Shown: positions 1-11,341 of the stretch, piece after piece | Position numbering within the stretch: position 1 is the first letter of the stretch | How the letters are laid out: the number at the start of each line of letters is the position of its first letter | Source: Amyelois transitella | Lineage: Eukaryota; Arthropoda; Insecta; Lepidoptera; Pyralidae | NCBI RefSeq assembly: GCF_032362555.1 | Contig: NC_083507.1 | Location: 5,335,001-5,399,000, forward strand | DNA: 64,000 bases | Direction: 5' to 3' | The notes under the pieces: generated by a model | What the model saw: only the letters and a program-made list of their open reading frames with translations | Database searches by the model: none | What the model was told of the DNA's origin: nothing | Program-made: the position numbers and the translations under genes

Positions 1-1677
1 AAGGTATCTGAGTAGCCGAGAATTAATAATTTTTTCCAATAATTTTGACATTGCAGTAAGCACAGATATCGGACGATAGTTGGTGACATCGTCTCCATCA
101 CCACCCTTATAAATTGGATGAATGATGGCTTTCTTAAATGCATCTGGGAAAACTCCACTTGTGAGTGATAGTTGAAAGATATGTCTTAGTAATGGGACAA
201 AAATTTCACGTGATGATTGCAGAATACGGGATGAAATGTTGTCCCACCCAGTAGCGCAATCTCTTCTTAAATTCATTATGTGGTCATTAATTTCGTCATT
301 AGTGACATTAAAAAGAGCAAAGGAGTTTCGAGGGGATGAAACTGGTGCTGTGGGAGGTACAAATGAAGTTTTATTAGTTTGCCCTATTGTATTAGCTAAG
401 TTTCTCCCAACATTTACAAAGTAGTTATTAACCTCATTCACAGATTTGGTAGGATCATGTGTAGACTTTAGGAGGGCTTTAGAACTAACGCGTGATGGTG
501 CAATATTTGTGATTTCTTTGATCGCCTTCCATTTTAATTTGGGATCATTTTTCGTCCTCATTAGAGCCTGCCTATTGTATTCTTTCTTCAATTTCTTCAA
601 AAGTTTATTGATATAATTTCTGTATCTTGAATAAGTAATCGCAAGCGTGACGTTATTGTGTTGTTTTTTTAATTGTTTATGCATTCGGTCTCGATTTCGT
701 ATGCAGCGTAGAAGGCCTGGAGTAATCCAAGGCTTCAGATTTCTCTTACTACGGGGGGGTGTGTACCTAACGGTGTTTTTGTTTATTATATCACTGACTG
801 ATGAAACCAAAAGATCTGTAGCAGAATTTACGTTTTGATGCTGTTTTATTTGCGAAAAATCAAAAGAAGCTAGGTCAATTTTTATTTGTTCATAGTTTAT
901 TTTAGTACGTGTTATGGATTTAACAGATTTTTCTCGTATCAACTGAAGCGACAGCAATGTTGGATAGTGATCGGTGATAGAAGATTCGAGAACTATTGCA
1001 GTGGAATTTTTATCAGTTTTTAATAAAATATGATCAATACATTTTTGCAGTCGAGTGGGATAGGTATACGTCGGAAGCAAACCGTGTGCTGCCATCAGGT
1101 TGAGGTAATTGTCAGAACGGTTATCGCTGTCACAAGTGTGTATATCTATATTAAGATCTCCCATTATACCAACTGTTTTATAGGATTTTAGGGTCAATAG
1201 AAGATCATTGATAGAATTTAAGAATATGTCTGTGTTTTTATATGATGGTGATCTATAAACAGCTATGAAAGCGAACTCCGTTCCAAGTGTACAAACTAGA
1301 CAATCAGCTTCCTTTATAATTTTAGGTTCGAAGACATTACAATCCAAGGTGTTTCTAATGTATATAACGACGCCTGCATTTTGATTGCCATCATCTATCG
1401 TTTGATATGATGTAAAGTTATTCAATTTAGGGAGATATGGCGTAACTGATAACCAACATTCTGTTAAGATAATAATATCACATTGTATGTTTAAAGTTGA
1501 AAGAAGTGTTTGGAATTGGTCAAAGTTGCAGTTTATGCTACAAATATTCAAATGAATAACAGTCAGAGATTTTTTATTACAATTTATATATTTGAAACAT
1601 TGATCCGGTGCACATAAATAACTTTGTGATACATTAAGCGCCTCCAACTCATTGAAATAAGAGCTGATATCTGTCAT
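1..1677 (-). CDS. LINE ORF2: APE endonuclease and start of reverse transcriptase (partial)
   Basis: The frame starts at an ATG (1677-1675), is open through the window edge for 559 codons, and was checked triplet by triplet with no stop. The N-terminal part is an apurinic-like endonuclease. Visible are HLNI (about residue 42-45), the catalytic-type ECWL (73-76), YRSPS (141-145), GDLNID (173-178), IDHIL near 214, and a TDH motif further on. The last residues include YKGGDGDD and NYRPISVL (about 533-540), the first conserved blocks of the reverse transcriptase. The enzyme would nick target DNA and copy the element RNA by target-primed reverse transcription. The catalytic RT box and C-terminus are outside the window. 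The ATG overlaps the stop of a 114-codon AT-rich frame (1674-2018) as ATGA, and ORF1 ends 363 nt upstream. Confidence 0.85.
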   Translation of the reverse strand, partial: MTDISSYFNELEALNVSQSYLCAPDQCFKYINCNKKSLTVIHLNICSINCNFDQFQTLLSTLNIQCDIIILTECWLSVTPYLPKLNNFTSYQTIDDGNQNAGVVIYIRNTLDCNVFEPKIIKEADCLVCTLGTEFAFIAVYRSPSYKNTDIFLNSINDLLLTLKSYKTVGIMGDLNIDIHTCDSDNRSDNYLNLMAAHGLLPTYTYPTRLQKCIDHILLKTDKNSTAIVLESSITDHYPTLLSLQLIREKSVKSITRTKINYEQIKIDLASFDFSQIKQHQNVNSATDLLVSSVSDIINKNTVRYTPPRSKRNLKPWITPGLLRCIRNRDRMHKQLKKQHNNVTLAITYSRYRNYINKLLKKLKKEYNRQALMRTKNDPKLKWKAIKEITNIAPSRVSSKALLKSTHDPTKSVNEVNNYFVNVGRNLANTIGQTNKTSFVPPTAPVSSPRNSFALFNVTNDEINDHIMNLRRDCATGWDNISSRILQSSREIFVPLLRHIFQLSLTSGVFPDAFKKAIIHPIYKGGDGDDVTNYRPISVLTAMSKLLEKIINSRLLRYL

Positions 1678-2039
1678 ATTATTTTTAATAATAAATTTAT
1701 TGTATTATTATTTTTTAAATAGAGTTGGAATTGCGCACCGTACCACAAAAAGAAGGTCATTAAGTATAGACAATTATGCTTATCAAGATACGTATTCATA
1801 TTTTGTGTTGTGTATAACGAATTAAGTGTAAGTGTTATAATATATGTATATGGTTTGTGTGATATAAGTGATGTATGTAGATTATATAATATGAAACTTT
1901 TATATTCCCAGCAAATGTTATTAAACAGATAAATTTGTAAATAAGGATAGGCTAAGTAAATGCAAAAACACATATTGTAAGAAATTTTCATAATAAAAGG
2001 CTCAAACAATACAGACAAATGGTTTGTACTGACATATAG
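1678..2039 (-). other. Inter-ORF spacer of the LINE
   Basis: AT-rich spacer between the ORF1 stop and the ORF2 ATG. It contains an open frame of 114 codons (1674-2018) whose TGA overlaps the ORF2 ATG. Its composition (Tyr, Ile, Leu, Phe, Asn) looks like translated AT-rich DNA, so I do not call it a gene. Confidence 0.4.
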
Positions 2040-2963
2040 TCATTGTTTTGTTAGGAGAGAGTTCAGCGTGATTTCAGAGTCTACGCGAATCGCTTTCGAT
2101 TGCTCATCCTTCTTCATGTAAATATTTCCGTTTCCGGTCCAGCAAAACTTGTAATTGTTGGCTTTAGCGTATTCTCGGGCCTCGTAGAACAGCTTCCTGT
2201 TGCTTCCTGCAAGGTACTCGGATATGTATATGGGGGTGGGGTCCCCTGCAAGGCCAATATTGGAAGTGTTGAGTCGTTGGTCTCCACTGTGATCTTTATT
2301 ATATTTGCGTGCCGCTGCCAAAACTTTATTCTTCAGGTGAACAGATTGAAATTCGGCAACGATTATTTTATTCTTTCCTATGCGGTAAGTGTCACGTATA
2401 TCCGAGGGTTGGATTTCCACATGTAGTGCTTGTCCTATATTTTGTAGGTGGGCCGTCAGGTCCGTAAACGATTCTTCCTGGACCGCTGGAACATTTCGTA
2501 TTTCAACATTGGATGGACGAGAAGTCTGCTGCATGTTCTCTATTTTCTTCTCTAGGCTGACTATATAGTTTTGTTGATCAAAGCGCTCTTTTTCAAGAAG
2601 CTGTATTCTTTTCAACATATTTTCATTACTATTTTTTAGGCTTTCCAAGGTATTTTCAATTTGCACGTTAGATTTTTGGATTTTAATATTTTGTTTTTTG
2701 ATCTCAGCGACCTCTTCTATTAGTTTATTCATCATTTTTTGTTGATTAATAGATGATGTGTGGAGTGCCTCCATCATTTCCCTCAAATCACTGCTAAATT
2801 GATTCACTTGGGTAGGTGATGAGGAGCCCTGACGCGGCCTTTTATGTCGTGTGGTAATATTGTGAAGGAGGTCCTCAGAACTTATTTCGGTGCGAGGGAT
2901 TGACAAATCAGTGTCTGATTTTGACATATTTGGTGTTGTTGGTGGAGTACGCTTTAATGGCAT
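2040..2963 (-). CDS. LINE ORF1: coiled-coil protein with baculovirus FP25K-like domain
   Basis: This 307-residue protein has a Ser/Thr/Pro-rich basic N-terminus (about 1-55). A long Lys/Glu/Gln-rich heptad region predicted to be coiled coil follows (about 58-148). The C-terminal domain (about 150-300) has blocks VEIRNVP, DIRDTYRIG, IIVAEF, IYISEYL and FCWTGNGNIYMKK. These resemble the FP25K family that is shared by baculoviruses and ORF1-like proteins in lepidopteran LINEs; the family match is from memory. ORF1 proteins of this type are thought to bind element RNA and trimerise through the coiled coil. No PHD-type or CCHC zinc finger is visible. The ATG at 2963 is the first in frame and lies directly downstream of the presumed 5' UTR. 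The frame is intact. Confidence 0.75.
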   Translation of the reverse strand: MPLKRTPPTTPNMSKSDTDLSIPRTEISSEDLLHNITTRHKRPRQGSSSPTQVNQFSSDLREMMEALHTSSINQQKMMNKLIEEVAEIKKQNIKIQKSNVQIENTLESLKNSNENMLKRIQLLEKERFDQQNYIVSLEKKIENMQQTSRPSNVEIRNVPAVQEESFTDLTAHLQNIGQALHVEIQPSDIRDTYRIGKNKIIVAEFQSVHLKNKVLAAARKYNKDHSGDQRLNTSNIGLAGDPTPIYISEYLAGSNRKLFYEAREYAKANNYKFCWTGNGNIYMKKDEQSKAIRVDSEITLNSLLTKQ

Positions 2964-3605
2964 GGAAAAGCTTTATTTTCGGGAATCGTTAGTATCACCC
3001 GCTTTACGGCGCCGTAGTCAAATGAAAAAGATAGGCTGACAAATAGTAGAAAGTGAAAATGCGTAGGCACACAGCTGATTCACCTTTCTGGACTGGATAG
3101 ATATAAGTTGCAAGTAATCCTTTTGTTGTAATTATTATTTTGCTTCGAAACTCTGGCCAGGCTATAAATTATTAAACTTTTTGTTATTACTTAGCTATAA
3201 TAGGCAACAGTATTATTATTGTGATATAATGAACAGGTTTATAATTATTTGGTATGATTTCTTCTGTGATATAATCGCAAGCGCCGGTAGCTTAATTTTA
3301 AATCATTCACTTGCACTGTTTCACTTCACTTAACTTAGAATAGCATAGGTGCGAGAAGGAGCTACAGAGTGTCCACTTCTTTGTAAATGTAGAAACCATT
3401 CGTGCGAGACACTGAGCGCCCGGGTTAAGCGCCGTAGGCCGGAGGTCTTGTGGATTGGTCTTGTTGGTACGTCTGCGTCCAGCGACCGTAGACACGGTGA
3501 CACGGTGTTAAGGGTCGTAAGAGTGAGGTCTAGATCACTGGTTTTGCTCGGAATGGCTCATAGAAACGTGCGCATGCGGTGGCTGCGAGAACCGTACTCC
3601 GAATA
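2964..3605 (-). promoter_or_regulatory. Probable LINE 5' UTR / internal promoter region
   Basis: Leader upstream of ORF1 on the minus strand. The distal part (about 3340-3605) is clearly richer in G+C than the DNA beyond it, as expected for a LINE 5' UTR carrying an internal promoter. A 62-codon frame (3307-3495) is not convincing as a gene. The 5' boundary is an estimate. Confidence 0.4.
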
Positions 3606-4559
3606 AAATGTTAGGAAATCGATTTTTCAAACCTATCATTGAATTTTCGAGTATGAGGAAAAATATGGTCGCTTATTTGTTTTTTAAGTTTAAGTTAGTT
3701 TAAGGGTGAAAATGTAGTTATGATTAGGTATGACTGTTGCAAATTATCTGTAAACCTGCTATAATTCCCCAACTTTGCGATAGTAACACGCTCATACGTT
3801 AAGATGTCAACCCTACTCTGAACATACCACAGACCAGCCGTGTCGTTAACACTTGTTAATACAGCACATGAATTTACGTCTCGGTAGGCAGATTAAACTA
3901 CCCAAAGTAAATAGATTAAATAACCAGTCAGATAACTATAAATTATAGACAGAGAATTACTTTCGTACCATTTTTCGACTCCTTACATGGATAACTAAAT
4001 AAATTTTTAAATTTTGAAATACAATCTTAAACTCAAAGTTTCAAATTGAGGTTTCACTCAAAACAAAAATGTTTTTTAGCCTTCACAAAATTCCGAGATA
4101 AAAAGAAAACTAGAAGCGGAGCAAGTCTCTCTCATAACCAAAGCTGCTCACATCTTTAGTTTCCTTCGCCACTACAAAAGCGTAGGCTTTCAATGCGCCA
4201 AACAGCCTTTTTATAAAGCAACAAACATAACACCAGCTCTGAAATTGATTATATGTAGAAAACATCGATAAGGTGAAGAGACACGCGACGTTTCGTGACT
4301 AGGGGTTTTTTAATTAGCGTTTTGTCACATTAGTGGCCTTTCCTAATGAGGTTTTGTCTTCTAAGCCGGCGCATATACAGTAACAGTCGCCTCATTAACA
4401 GCTAGTTAGACAAGACTGAAAACTCCATTACAGGATTTTAACCTTAGACCTTTTCTTTACTATTAAGTAGTCGACATTTTTGAAACAAACTTAGAAAAAG
4501 ATATATGTATATTCAGTGTATGCTGATTAGTGATTTTTGCTGTGAGACGATAGATATGT
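3606..4559. other. Noncoding AT-rich DNA
   Basis: No gene, RNA or clear repeat boundary was recognised between the LINE and the next transposon. Confidence 0.5.
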
Positions 4560-4561
4560 TA

Positions 4562-4586
4562 GAGGAAAGTAACCAAATATGGGCTA
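4562..4586 (+). repeat. Left terminal inverted repeat of pogo-like element
   Basis: Twenty-five bases that match the reverse complement of 5635-5659 with two mismatches. They start GAGGAAAGTAAC and end GGGCTA. Confidence 0.8.
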
Positions 4587-4935
4587 CCATTTTTTATTTG
4601 CCTCAGAAATAAAAAACTATTAAAAAATTGACCATTTATTGTGGTCAAAATAATCACACATACATTTTTAAAGAGCTAAGTAACAATCATATGTTCTTAA
4701 TATTATTATATATTATTATCTTGAGCATTAAACAAAATATCAAAATAGATTCTAAATATGGAACAGGTACTTAAATATGGGCTACTAATAGAAACTTAAT
4801 ATGTCTTCTACGAAAATAACAATTATAAATATTTACCTTATAAGAGATCAAATTACTTTGGTAGATGGAAGAAATCACATAATTTACTTATAAAAATCAC
4901 ATATCCAAGTGTCAAACTCTGGCCCAGCACAGTCA

Positions 4936-5250
4936 TTATGTGCCCAGAGCTGACACATTAAACATCTTACCCACAGTTCTCCTGCCTCGTTTTCGGAAAA
5001 AAATTCCTGACGCTGCATCGGCAGTATCAGGAGCCTCTCTTCCTATAGGGGCATCTGGTTCACTATCTGAATCAAATTGGACATATTCTTCACTTACACT
5101 TTCTTCCTTGGTCTTGGCTTTCTTATTTCCTAAACTTCTTTTCTTTTGCTTGGGTTTCTTATCTTTTGTTTTATTTTCTTTTTCAATTTTCTTCCTATTT
5201 GTTGCAATAAGGTCATTTTTATATGGAGACAAAGTTATGACCGAAGCCAC
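4936..5250 (-). pseudogene. Remnant of pogo-type transposase C-terminus
   Basis: An open frame of about 105 codons with no proper ATG. It opens directly after a TAA that is itself part of a subterminal TAAATATGGGC motif. It begins with a segment containing SPYKNDL. A very Lys/Glu-rich stretch (about 15-50) follows, then an acidic Ser/Asp patch (about 55-70). This order resembles the C-terminal tail following the DDE domain in many insect pogo/Tigger transposases. No catalytic residues or helix-turn-helix are present, so it cannot encode an active transposase. The family assignment is from recall and is moderately secure. Confidence 0.5.
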
Positions 5251-5634
5251 AGCAGCCCATATTTAGGACCATAGTAATAGCCCATATTCGGAATTCTTAA
5301 CTAAAATAAATTTGATCTTGTTCTTTACAAATCATATATAGCAAGCAATAAATCGATCGAAAATCATAAAATTAAACTTATATTTTGCAATAAAACACAT
5401 GGTTACAGTATTAAGACCTAATTTTCTTTGATTAAACAACACATTGATACGTACCTCAGAAAACTTTTCGACAGCAGCAACACAAGTACAGCTGACAATG
5501 GCGACAGCTCGCGCGCGATTGACGAGAGTGAGTGAGTGCGATGTAAAAGCGAATGAATGCGATGGACGATCGTCGTTTGTTGTGTCATTCGACTGTAGGT
5601 TTTCGAGAATTGTTACTAGCCCATATTAAAGCAC

Positions 5635-5659
5635 TAGCCCACATTTAGTTACTTTCCTC
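5635..5659 (-). repeat. Right terminal inverted repeat of pogo-like element
   Basis: Inverted partner of 4562-4586. A further inner copy of the AAATATGGGCTA-type motif sits at 5617-5628. Confidence 0.8.
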
Positions 5660-5661
5660 TA

Positions 5662-6151
5662 TACTCGTAATTATCTTTTGTAGTTCAGTATCATTTCAAA
5701 TATTTTTTTACTATATAAAGTGAAATAGAGTGGGTCGTTTAAGTTAAATTTAATAAAACATAAATTTAAGTTACGAAGAAATAAGTTTTTAAGAGGCACA
5801 CTCGACAAGAAAAAATAATAATAAAAATATCTCAAAAGGTATATATTAATTCTGTTTTTGTATATATAAATAACTTCATCATAAAAGTGCAATGAACTAG
5901 GCCAATACCAGCAAAAGCTTCACTTTTTCACCTTGAATGTAGGTATGCGTGTTATACGATCATTATTTTTGTCGTTTCATTAAAACTTCTGTTGCTACGA
6001 CTACGAATGCCAAAAAGTAGGTAAGTAAGTAGTAAGTCATTATTTACAAATTTTTATTTAATCTAGGTGTATTTTATGCTCTCTGTGCCATCAATATATA
6101 AATTTATTAGTTTTGTTAAGTCAATAAACGATAGCATCCAATATAAAGAAC
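5662..6151. other. Noncoding AT-rich DNA
   Basis: Very AT-rich; no gene or repeat boundary recognised. Confidence 0.5.
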
Positions 6152-6345
6152 ATTATTCTAGTGGCGCTTTTTCAGGTTGTGACCCCGCCTCTTGAGCCCG
6201 GTATTCACGACACGAAAAGCCCTCCGGGTTCTTCTAATCCTCACCTCGGTGACTTTTTTGGGAAACCTTATCCATTCCAAGATCTTGGTCGTGGGCAGAA
6301 CCCGGGCTTCTAGCCAGCGACGCTATCGGGGCACCATGTGTATGA
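6152..6345. repeat. GC-rich repeat-like fragment
   Basis: A sharply delimited GC-rich block inside AT-rich DNA, containing GTGACCCCGCCTCTTGAGC and CCCGGGCTTCTAGCCAGCG. It looks like a degraded piece of a retroelement. Neither the family nor the orientation could be assigned from sequence alone. Confidence 0.35.
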
Positions 6346-9300
6346 TCATTCATTCAAATTAATACCATTCTTAATTATGTATGAATACATAGGTATTTCC
6401 CTACCGCACGCACTGTCACGTCATCGAGCTTATTAACATTAATTGAATGTACACAAGTTCAGAGGTACTGCAAACATATCGTCTCAAAAGCTCTCAGAAC
6501 GTCTGCGTCTGCGAATCGATTTATTGATTCCAAAGCTGTTCTAACCGCAGAAAGCAATACTGAAATAGTTTGTAGTTGCCAAGCAATATCAATTTATCTG
6601 TCAAGTATTTATTGCCCAAACGGGAATCTTTATTCGCTTTCGATTTATAGAAGACAGCTTTTTCTTTGATGCGCGGGTGAAATAGATCTATTTCTTATGT
6701 TTTGGATGAGCAGAAGGAATATTCACAGCCTGAAAAGAGATATTTTGATGTTCTTAATAAATAATTATAAATCAAAATTAAATAATAATTGGTAACCATC
6801 ACATTAAATATAATGCTTATTTAATATTTGACGTTACAATAATTTTATGAATTGTTTAAAAATTATTTAATTTATGAAACTATAAAATAACTAGCAGTAT
6901 TAATTTGTGATTGTACGATTTAACTTTAATCTCCAAAACTTAATTTAAATGTAGCTTGATCTCTTTAATGTTAACAAATTATACAATGTTCCTAAAATGT
7001 ACACTGAACAAAGTCAGATCGTAACCGCACTCGGCACAAACGTCAAAAGTGCGCCGCCTATTTTCCACCTGATTGCACTGATCCTTATCTAAATAAAACC
7101 ACTTGAACTCGTTGTTGTTCGGGGCTTCACCCGCGTGAAAATTTAGAAGTAAAGACTGCTGCACAAATAATGGATTGCAGACGTGCTTTGCGGGTTTAGA
7201 TTTACATTATTTGAATTGTAGGTGAAGACGATAAAAACATTAATGCCGAGTGTACCACTTTACTTCATCTTCATTTAAATATAAGAAAGAAAGAATATAA
7301 GCAAAACATCCTGCATGATAATGTTGGGTTATATGGGATATTGGGTTATATTCTTGGTTGAGAATGCACTGCAGTGATGTATAAGTGTAATAACATATAA
7401 GAAACGCTTACTTGTTAAAGCTTGGGCATAGAGGATGAGAAGCATTAATTCCCGATAATATTACATTAGTTAAAACCAAACTCTGGCATGTGAGAAATAT
7501 TTCTGCCTATTATTTGCCATAAAGTATCCTAAGGAAGGTTGCCTTTTCTGCTGCTGATCATCATTGAGCTTGCTCTACCATGTTCCTTCTAGGATTCTAG
7601 GATTTCAACCTAAAATTTAAAGAAACATCTTGCACTCCGCTGGCTTATTTGAATCTAAGTTTAGCGTAGACTAAAACACAAATTTCGAGTATTATAGTTA
7701 TTTCCAAGATGAACGTATTTCCAATCAATCTCAAATGAGTTTTCTTTTCCTTAAGTATACCATATTTTAAATTCCATTAGAGCACTGTGCTTTCGCAAAC
7801 TTTGGAAGCACGTAGTGTGAGCACTGTAAATCAAGATAAATAACGTCCATTTTGTAAGATCTTCGACGTATAGCTGGGAATAGAAACCTTCTCTATATTT
7901 TAAACTTTTTTGCTCATGTTAAATACAGTATATTTCAATCAGAGCCCAAATTATAACGTCGGGTCATAGCACGTAGACAACCTTCGAAAATTGTTTTAAG
8001 TTAAAATATATTTGTGGAAACGCAAAGATGATTTTCATTAACACCTTTATAAAGGAAAACATAAAAACATATTTAGAAAACATTCAAAAAGGAATAATTA
8101 CATAGTTTCATTTTTATAAATCATTTAAATTTTTCCACTTTTTCATTATGTCTATCCTAACTACATTTAAAATCTGAAGTAGCATCAAATTAATTACACA
8201 ACTACACTCAACTTCAAAACAAATTTGAATTTAGTTTTATTATGCGTGGAATGCCCAAAAATCTAACAAATGGAACTAATTTCTGTAAAACTCTTAGAAG
8301 TAGAAGTACTAAAATAGAACAATTCATCTTAACGACTCGACAGTTACGCAATCATAAGACTTTACTGTTATAAAAAGTTAATTGATTCCTTTGGCGTTCT
8401 CAAAGAAGTCTAATGGTAACTTTCGATTCCTCGGGGATCAAGCTAATTAATATTTTATTCCTTCATTACAAATGAAACGAAGTATTATCGTTTGAAATAT
8501 CGGGGCTATTTCAGTTTTTTAACGGAATTAATATAAAGCAATGTGGTTCATGCCATGCCATCCGGATGGATCGTTCTCAAGGCTTTTTGCACGGTAGAAA
8601 GAACCATATCTTGATGGTTCCGGCTGTTGTTTTAAGCTACTTTTCTTATATTGAACCCTGAAATAGTGTCAAACAGGCCATTGGCAGGTTAACATTTTTA
8701 TTGCATTGAAAATGTTATAATACTTTTTTACATGTTTTTAAGTAAATGAAGATTTATTATTATAATTTCTTACTCTCATGAAGAATGTTAAAAAATGCAA
8801 TTTATCCAAAGACACCACTGCAAAGTTTATTCAGATAAAGTTACAATTGAAATAAATAAACGACATTCACATATAAGCAATGTGTCTTTATTTTGATCTC
8901 ATTAAAACTGATCTCTGTAATACTTTATATCGCATTTTGTCTATCCATTTTGTAATAACTAATGTCTTATGTCTTGAACTTTTAGGAAGTAATAAAGTGT
9001 GAACTAGCGCTCCGTAGCCTCCGAAGCATTGTGGCGGAGAGTGCAACTAAGAACACGCAAAGAAAATAAAGTGTTAAATAGCTAACCTTTTTAACTTTTC
9101 AAGTTCCCATAAACACGTAAAAACCCACTTGCATGCAACTGAAGTGTTCAGTCAGTCACCTACACATGCCCTGAATTGCGAAAATTCACTGTCAAATCAT
9201 TCAAGTCCAATATAAATATAATGAATTTTAAATACCACCATTAGTCCTTGAATGAATGCTGTGGATACAATACAAGGCAAGCCGGCAAAATGGGGACAAG

Positions 9301-10886
9301 GTTAATAAAGCAACAGACTGTTTCTTTATCCAAAATGGAACCCGTTTATTTAATAACTTCAGTTTGTATAGGTAAAAGAGTCTCGCGGCTTTTCAACTGA
9401 AACGAGTTTAAGATATATATGAGACTAAATTCTTCCCGGAGTTTTACTGCCATGGGAACAGTGAAATGTAAGAATATTTGAAAATGTACTGATAAATAAA
9501 AACACATTTTGAACAACACACAATATAAGTGTCACTGTCACACAATTGACATTTTTATTAAAATTTTATTTCACGTTTACCTTAAAAATAGCTCATGGAA
9601 ACATGTGATGTCAATTCAATGGAACTGCACACATTTATAATGTAAAGTTCTTGTTTCAGTCGAACGGGAAGTAATTAGGCGTTCGGAGTATGAGCTGCGG
9701 AAATAGCTACAGCCCACAAAGTGAGGTCACTAACTCCTTAATTAACCCTGTTCCTTTTTTGCATTTTCCTCATACAAATTATTTGTATTAAAAGTTAAGT
9801 CGCACAGTACGTGAAAAGAATATTAAAAAGAAACTGAAAAATTATGCAGATTAGAAATAACTCGTGGCTAGAGCAAGAAAAAAGTGTTAATATAAGTAAA
9901 TAAAATAAATCATTCATATAGGTTTATATGTATGTATATACATCAATAAAATCAAGCCTCTGATTGAAAGATGCTGAATTTTGTACGTTCCTTGAGAAGG
10001 ACAGGGAGGCATTAATGTGAAGTTATTCCATTTTCTCAAAACATTTACGTTCTGTCTGTTTTTTACGTTCAGGAATATGTTTCTAAAGAAATTTCACTAG
10101 ACGTGTACAGAGTTTTTTTTAACATCAAAGATAAAACATGTAGCTAAATACCCTTAGGCGTGTCGGTGAAGAACATTTTCCGGCTTATAATGCGGCAAAA
10201 AGGTTCATGAAATTAATGAGAAATGAAAAATATCGTTACAAAGCTTGTCTGAATAAAGAATTTGATTCACAAAGAGCAATCATTCGAGTGAGCCAGTTTA
10301 ATGGGTTGCATTTGCTGGGTTCCCTTTTGATCATGCTATTGTGGACTTAAGTAAAGAGTAACTTTGGACACGAGAAGGGAAAAAAATAAATATATACGGG
10401 ACAATTTACACAGATTGAATAAGCCTGTCACTAAGTTTGTAAAGGCCAATTTGTAATCTACACTACCGATAATTTTTATCTGGTATAGGTATAACATAAA
10501 ATGTTAATCCATTTAACCTAGGTTTGTACGAAAATATTTTTAAACAACATCGTATATATGTATTGTATGTATGTTATGCAAATCTACCATAATTTAAAAA
10601 AAACTATTTCCGTTAGTAACTTTCAAAAATCATTGAAAAAGAATTCAAAAACACTGTTGTGACCGGACGGCCGAAGAATGCGGTACTAATGGGAATACAC
10701 TGTTACAATCAGGCCGATTGCTTTGTCTCTCCTCTCCGGTGCCGGGAATCGGGAATTGATTGCGTTAGTGTATCGTAAATGTGTCTCGAACAAATAACTC
10801 GATTTAAATACCAGTATGTACAATTAAATAGCCGTATATTTACGTATCCATTAAAATAATGAAAGAACAAACAAATACTATCCACT
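6346..10886. other. Gene-free AT-rich region
   Basis: Open frames are short and low in complexity. A short stretch near 7020-7150 translates on the minus strand with CAECGYDLT and abuts a GCTTCACCCGCGTG motif common in lepidopteran retroposons, so it is probably repeat-derived. Nothing else was recognised. Confidence 0.5.
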
Positions 10887-11042
10887 TACATGTATCACGT
10901 CTTTATCCCTTACGGGTTAGACACAGCCGATAGTTTCGAAAAAACTCGAAGTCCACGTATGGCCATAGAGGGCTAATGATGGAATTGGGTGATAGGTAGC
11001 TTCTAGCCTATCGTCTGAATGAAGAATCCCAAGTTTATAAGT
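10887..11042 (-). repeat. Short interspersed family A, degenerate copy
   Basis: The minus strand reads AAACTTGGGATTCTT, then a GATAGGCTAG block, ATTCCATCATTAG, and ends near AAGGGATAAAGACGTGAT. This is the order seen in the fuller copies at 19479 and 25057. Confidence 0.65.
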
Positions 11043-11341
11043 ATTTCCTGATTACTTTTCCAATCTACACAGACCAAATTTTAGTACTAAGCAGAAATAA
11101 AAGCGCTTATTGCCTAATCAATTAGTGTAGGATGCAGACACCGCGTTTTAACAATTAGTCTAGTTAACTAATAGTCACGCGATATGTCCGTATATTGATC
11201 GTGCGAACAAGACTTCTCCGCTCATTGCTTTCTTGTTAAAATTATTCTCTGTAAAAAGGTTAGACAACATAACTGAAACTAAAAGATGTGCTTCAGTGAA
11301 AATTAAAGGACCCCGGAAATTCTACTATACTTGTATTTTAT

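Larger units (their letters stand above)
1..3605 (-). mobile_element. Non-LTR retrotransposon (CR1/Jockey-type), 5' part
   Basis: Two consecutive minus-strand reading frames, an FP25K-like ORF1 and an endonuclease/reverse-transcriptase ORF2, identify a LINE of the CR1/Jockey group. The 3' part of ORF2 and the 3' end lie outside the window. No stop or frameshift was found in either ORF, so this is a recent, possibly intact copy. The 5' end is not sharply defined. A GC-rich block that ends near 3605 is taken as the 5' UTR, because AT-rich host-like sequence begins there. The assignment to a named clade is inference. Confidence 0.75.
4560..5661 (-). mobile_element. Pogo/Tigger-like DNA transposon deletion derivative with TA duplication
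   Basis: The element (4562-5659) begins and ends with GAGGAAAGTAAC in inverted orientation and is flanked by TA on both sides (4560-4561 and 5660-5661), the Tc1/mariner/pogo target duplication. The inverted match extends to about 25 bp with two mismatches. The motif AAATATGGGCTA and close variants occur twice near the left end (4575, 4773). They occur four times inverted in the right part (5255, 5278, 5617, 5635), so the subterminal regions are repeat-rich. The only coding trace is a minus-strand fragment resembling the C-terminal tail of pogo-type transposases. This suggests an internally deleted, non-autonomous copy. Confidence 0.75.

Noticed and set aside
236..838. Short plus-strand frames at 236-424 and 647-838
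   Set aside because: Antisense to the open LINE ORF2, which has clear endonuclease/RT motifs.
2100..2426. 108-codon plus-strand frame
   Set aside because: Lies antisense to the intact LINE ORF1; a shadow of its coding constraint.
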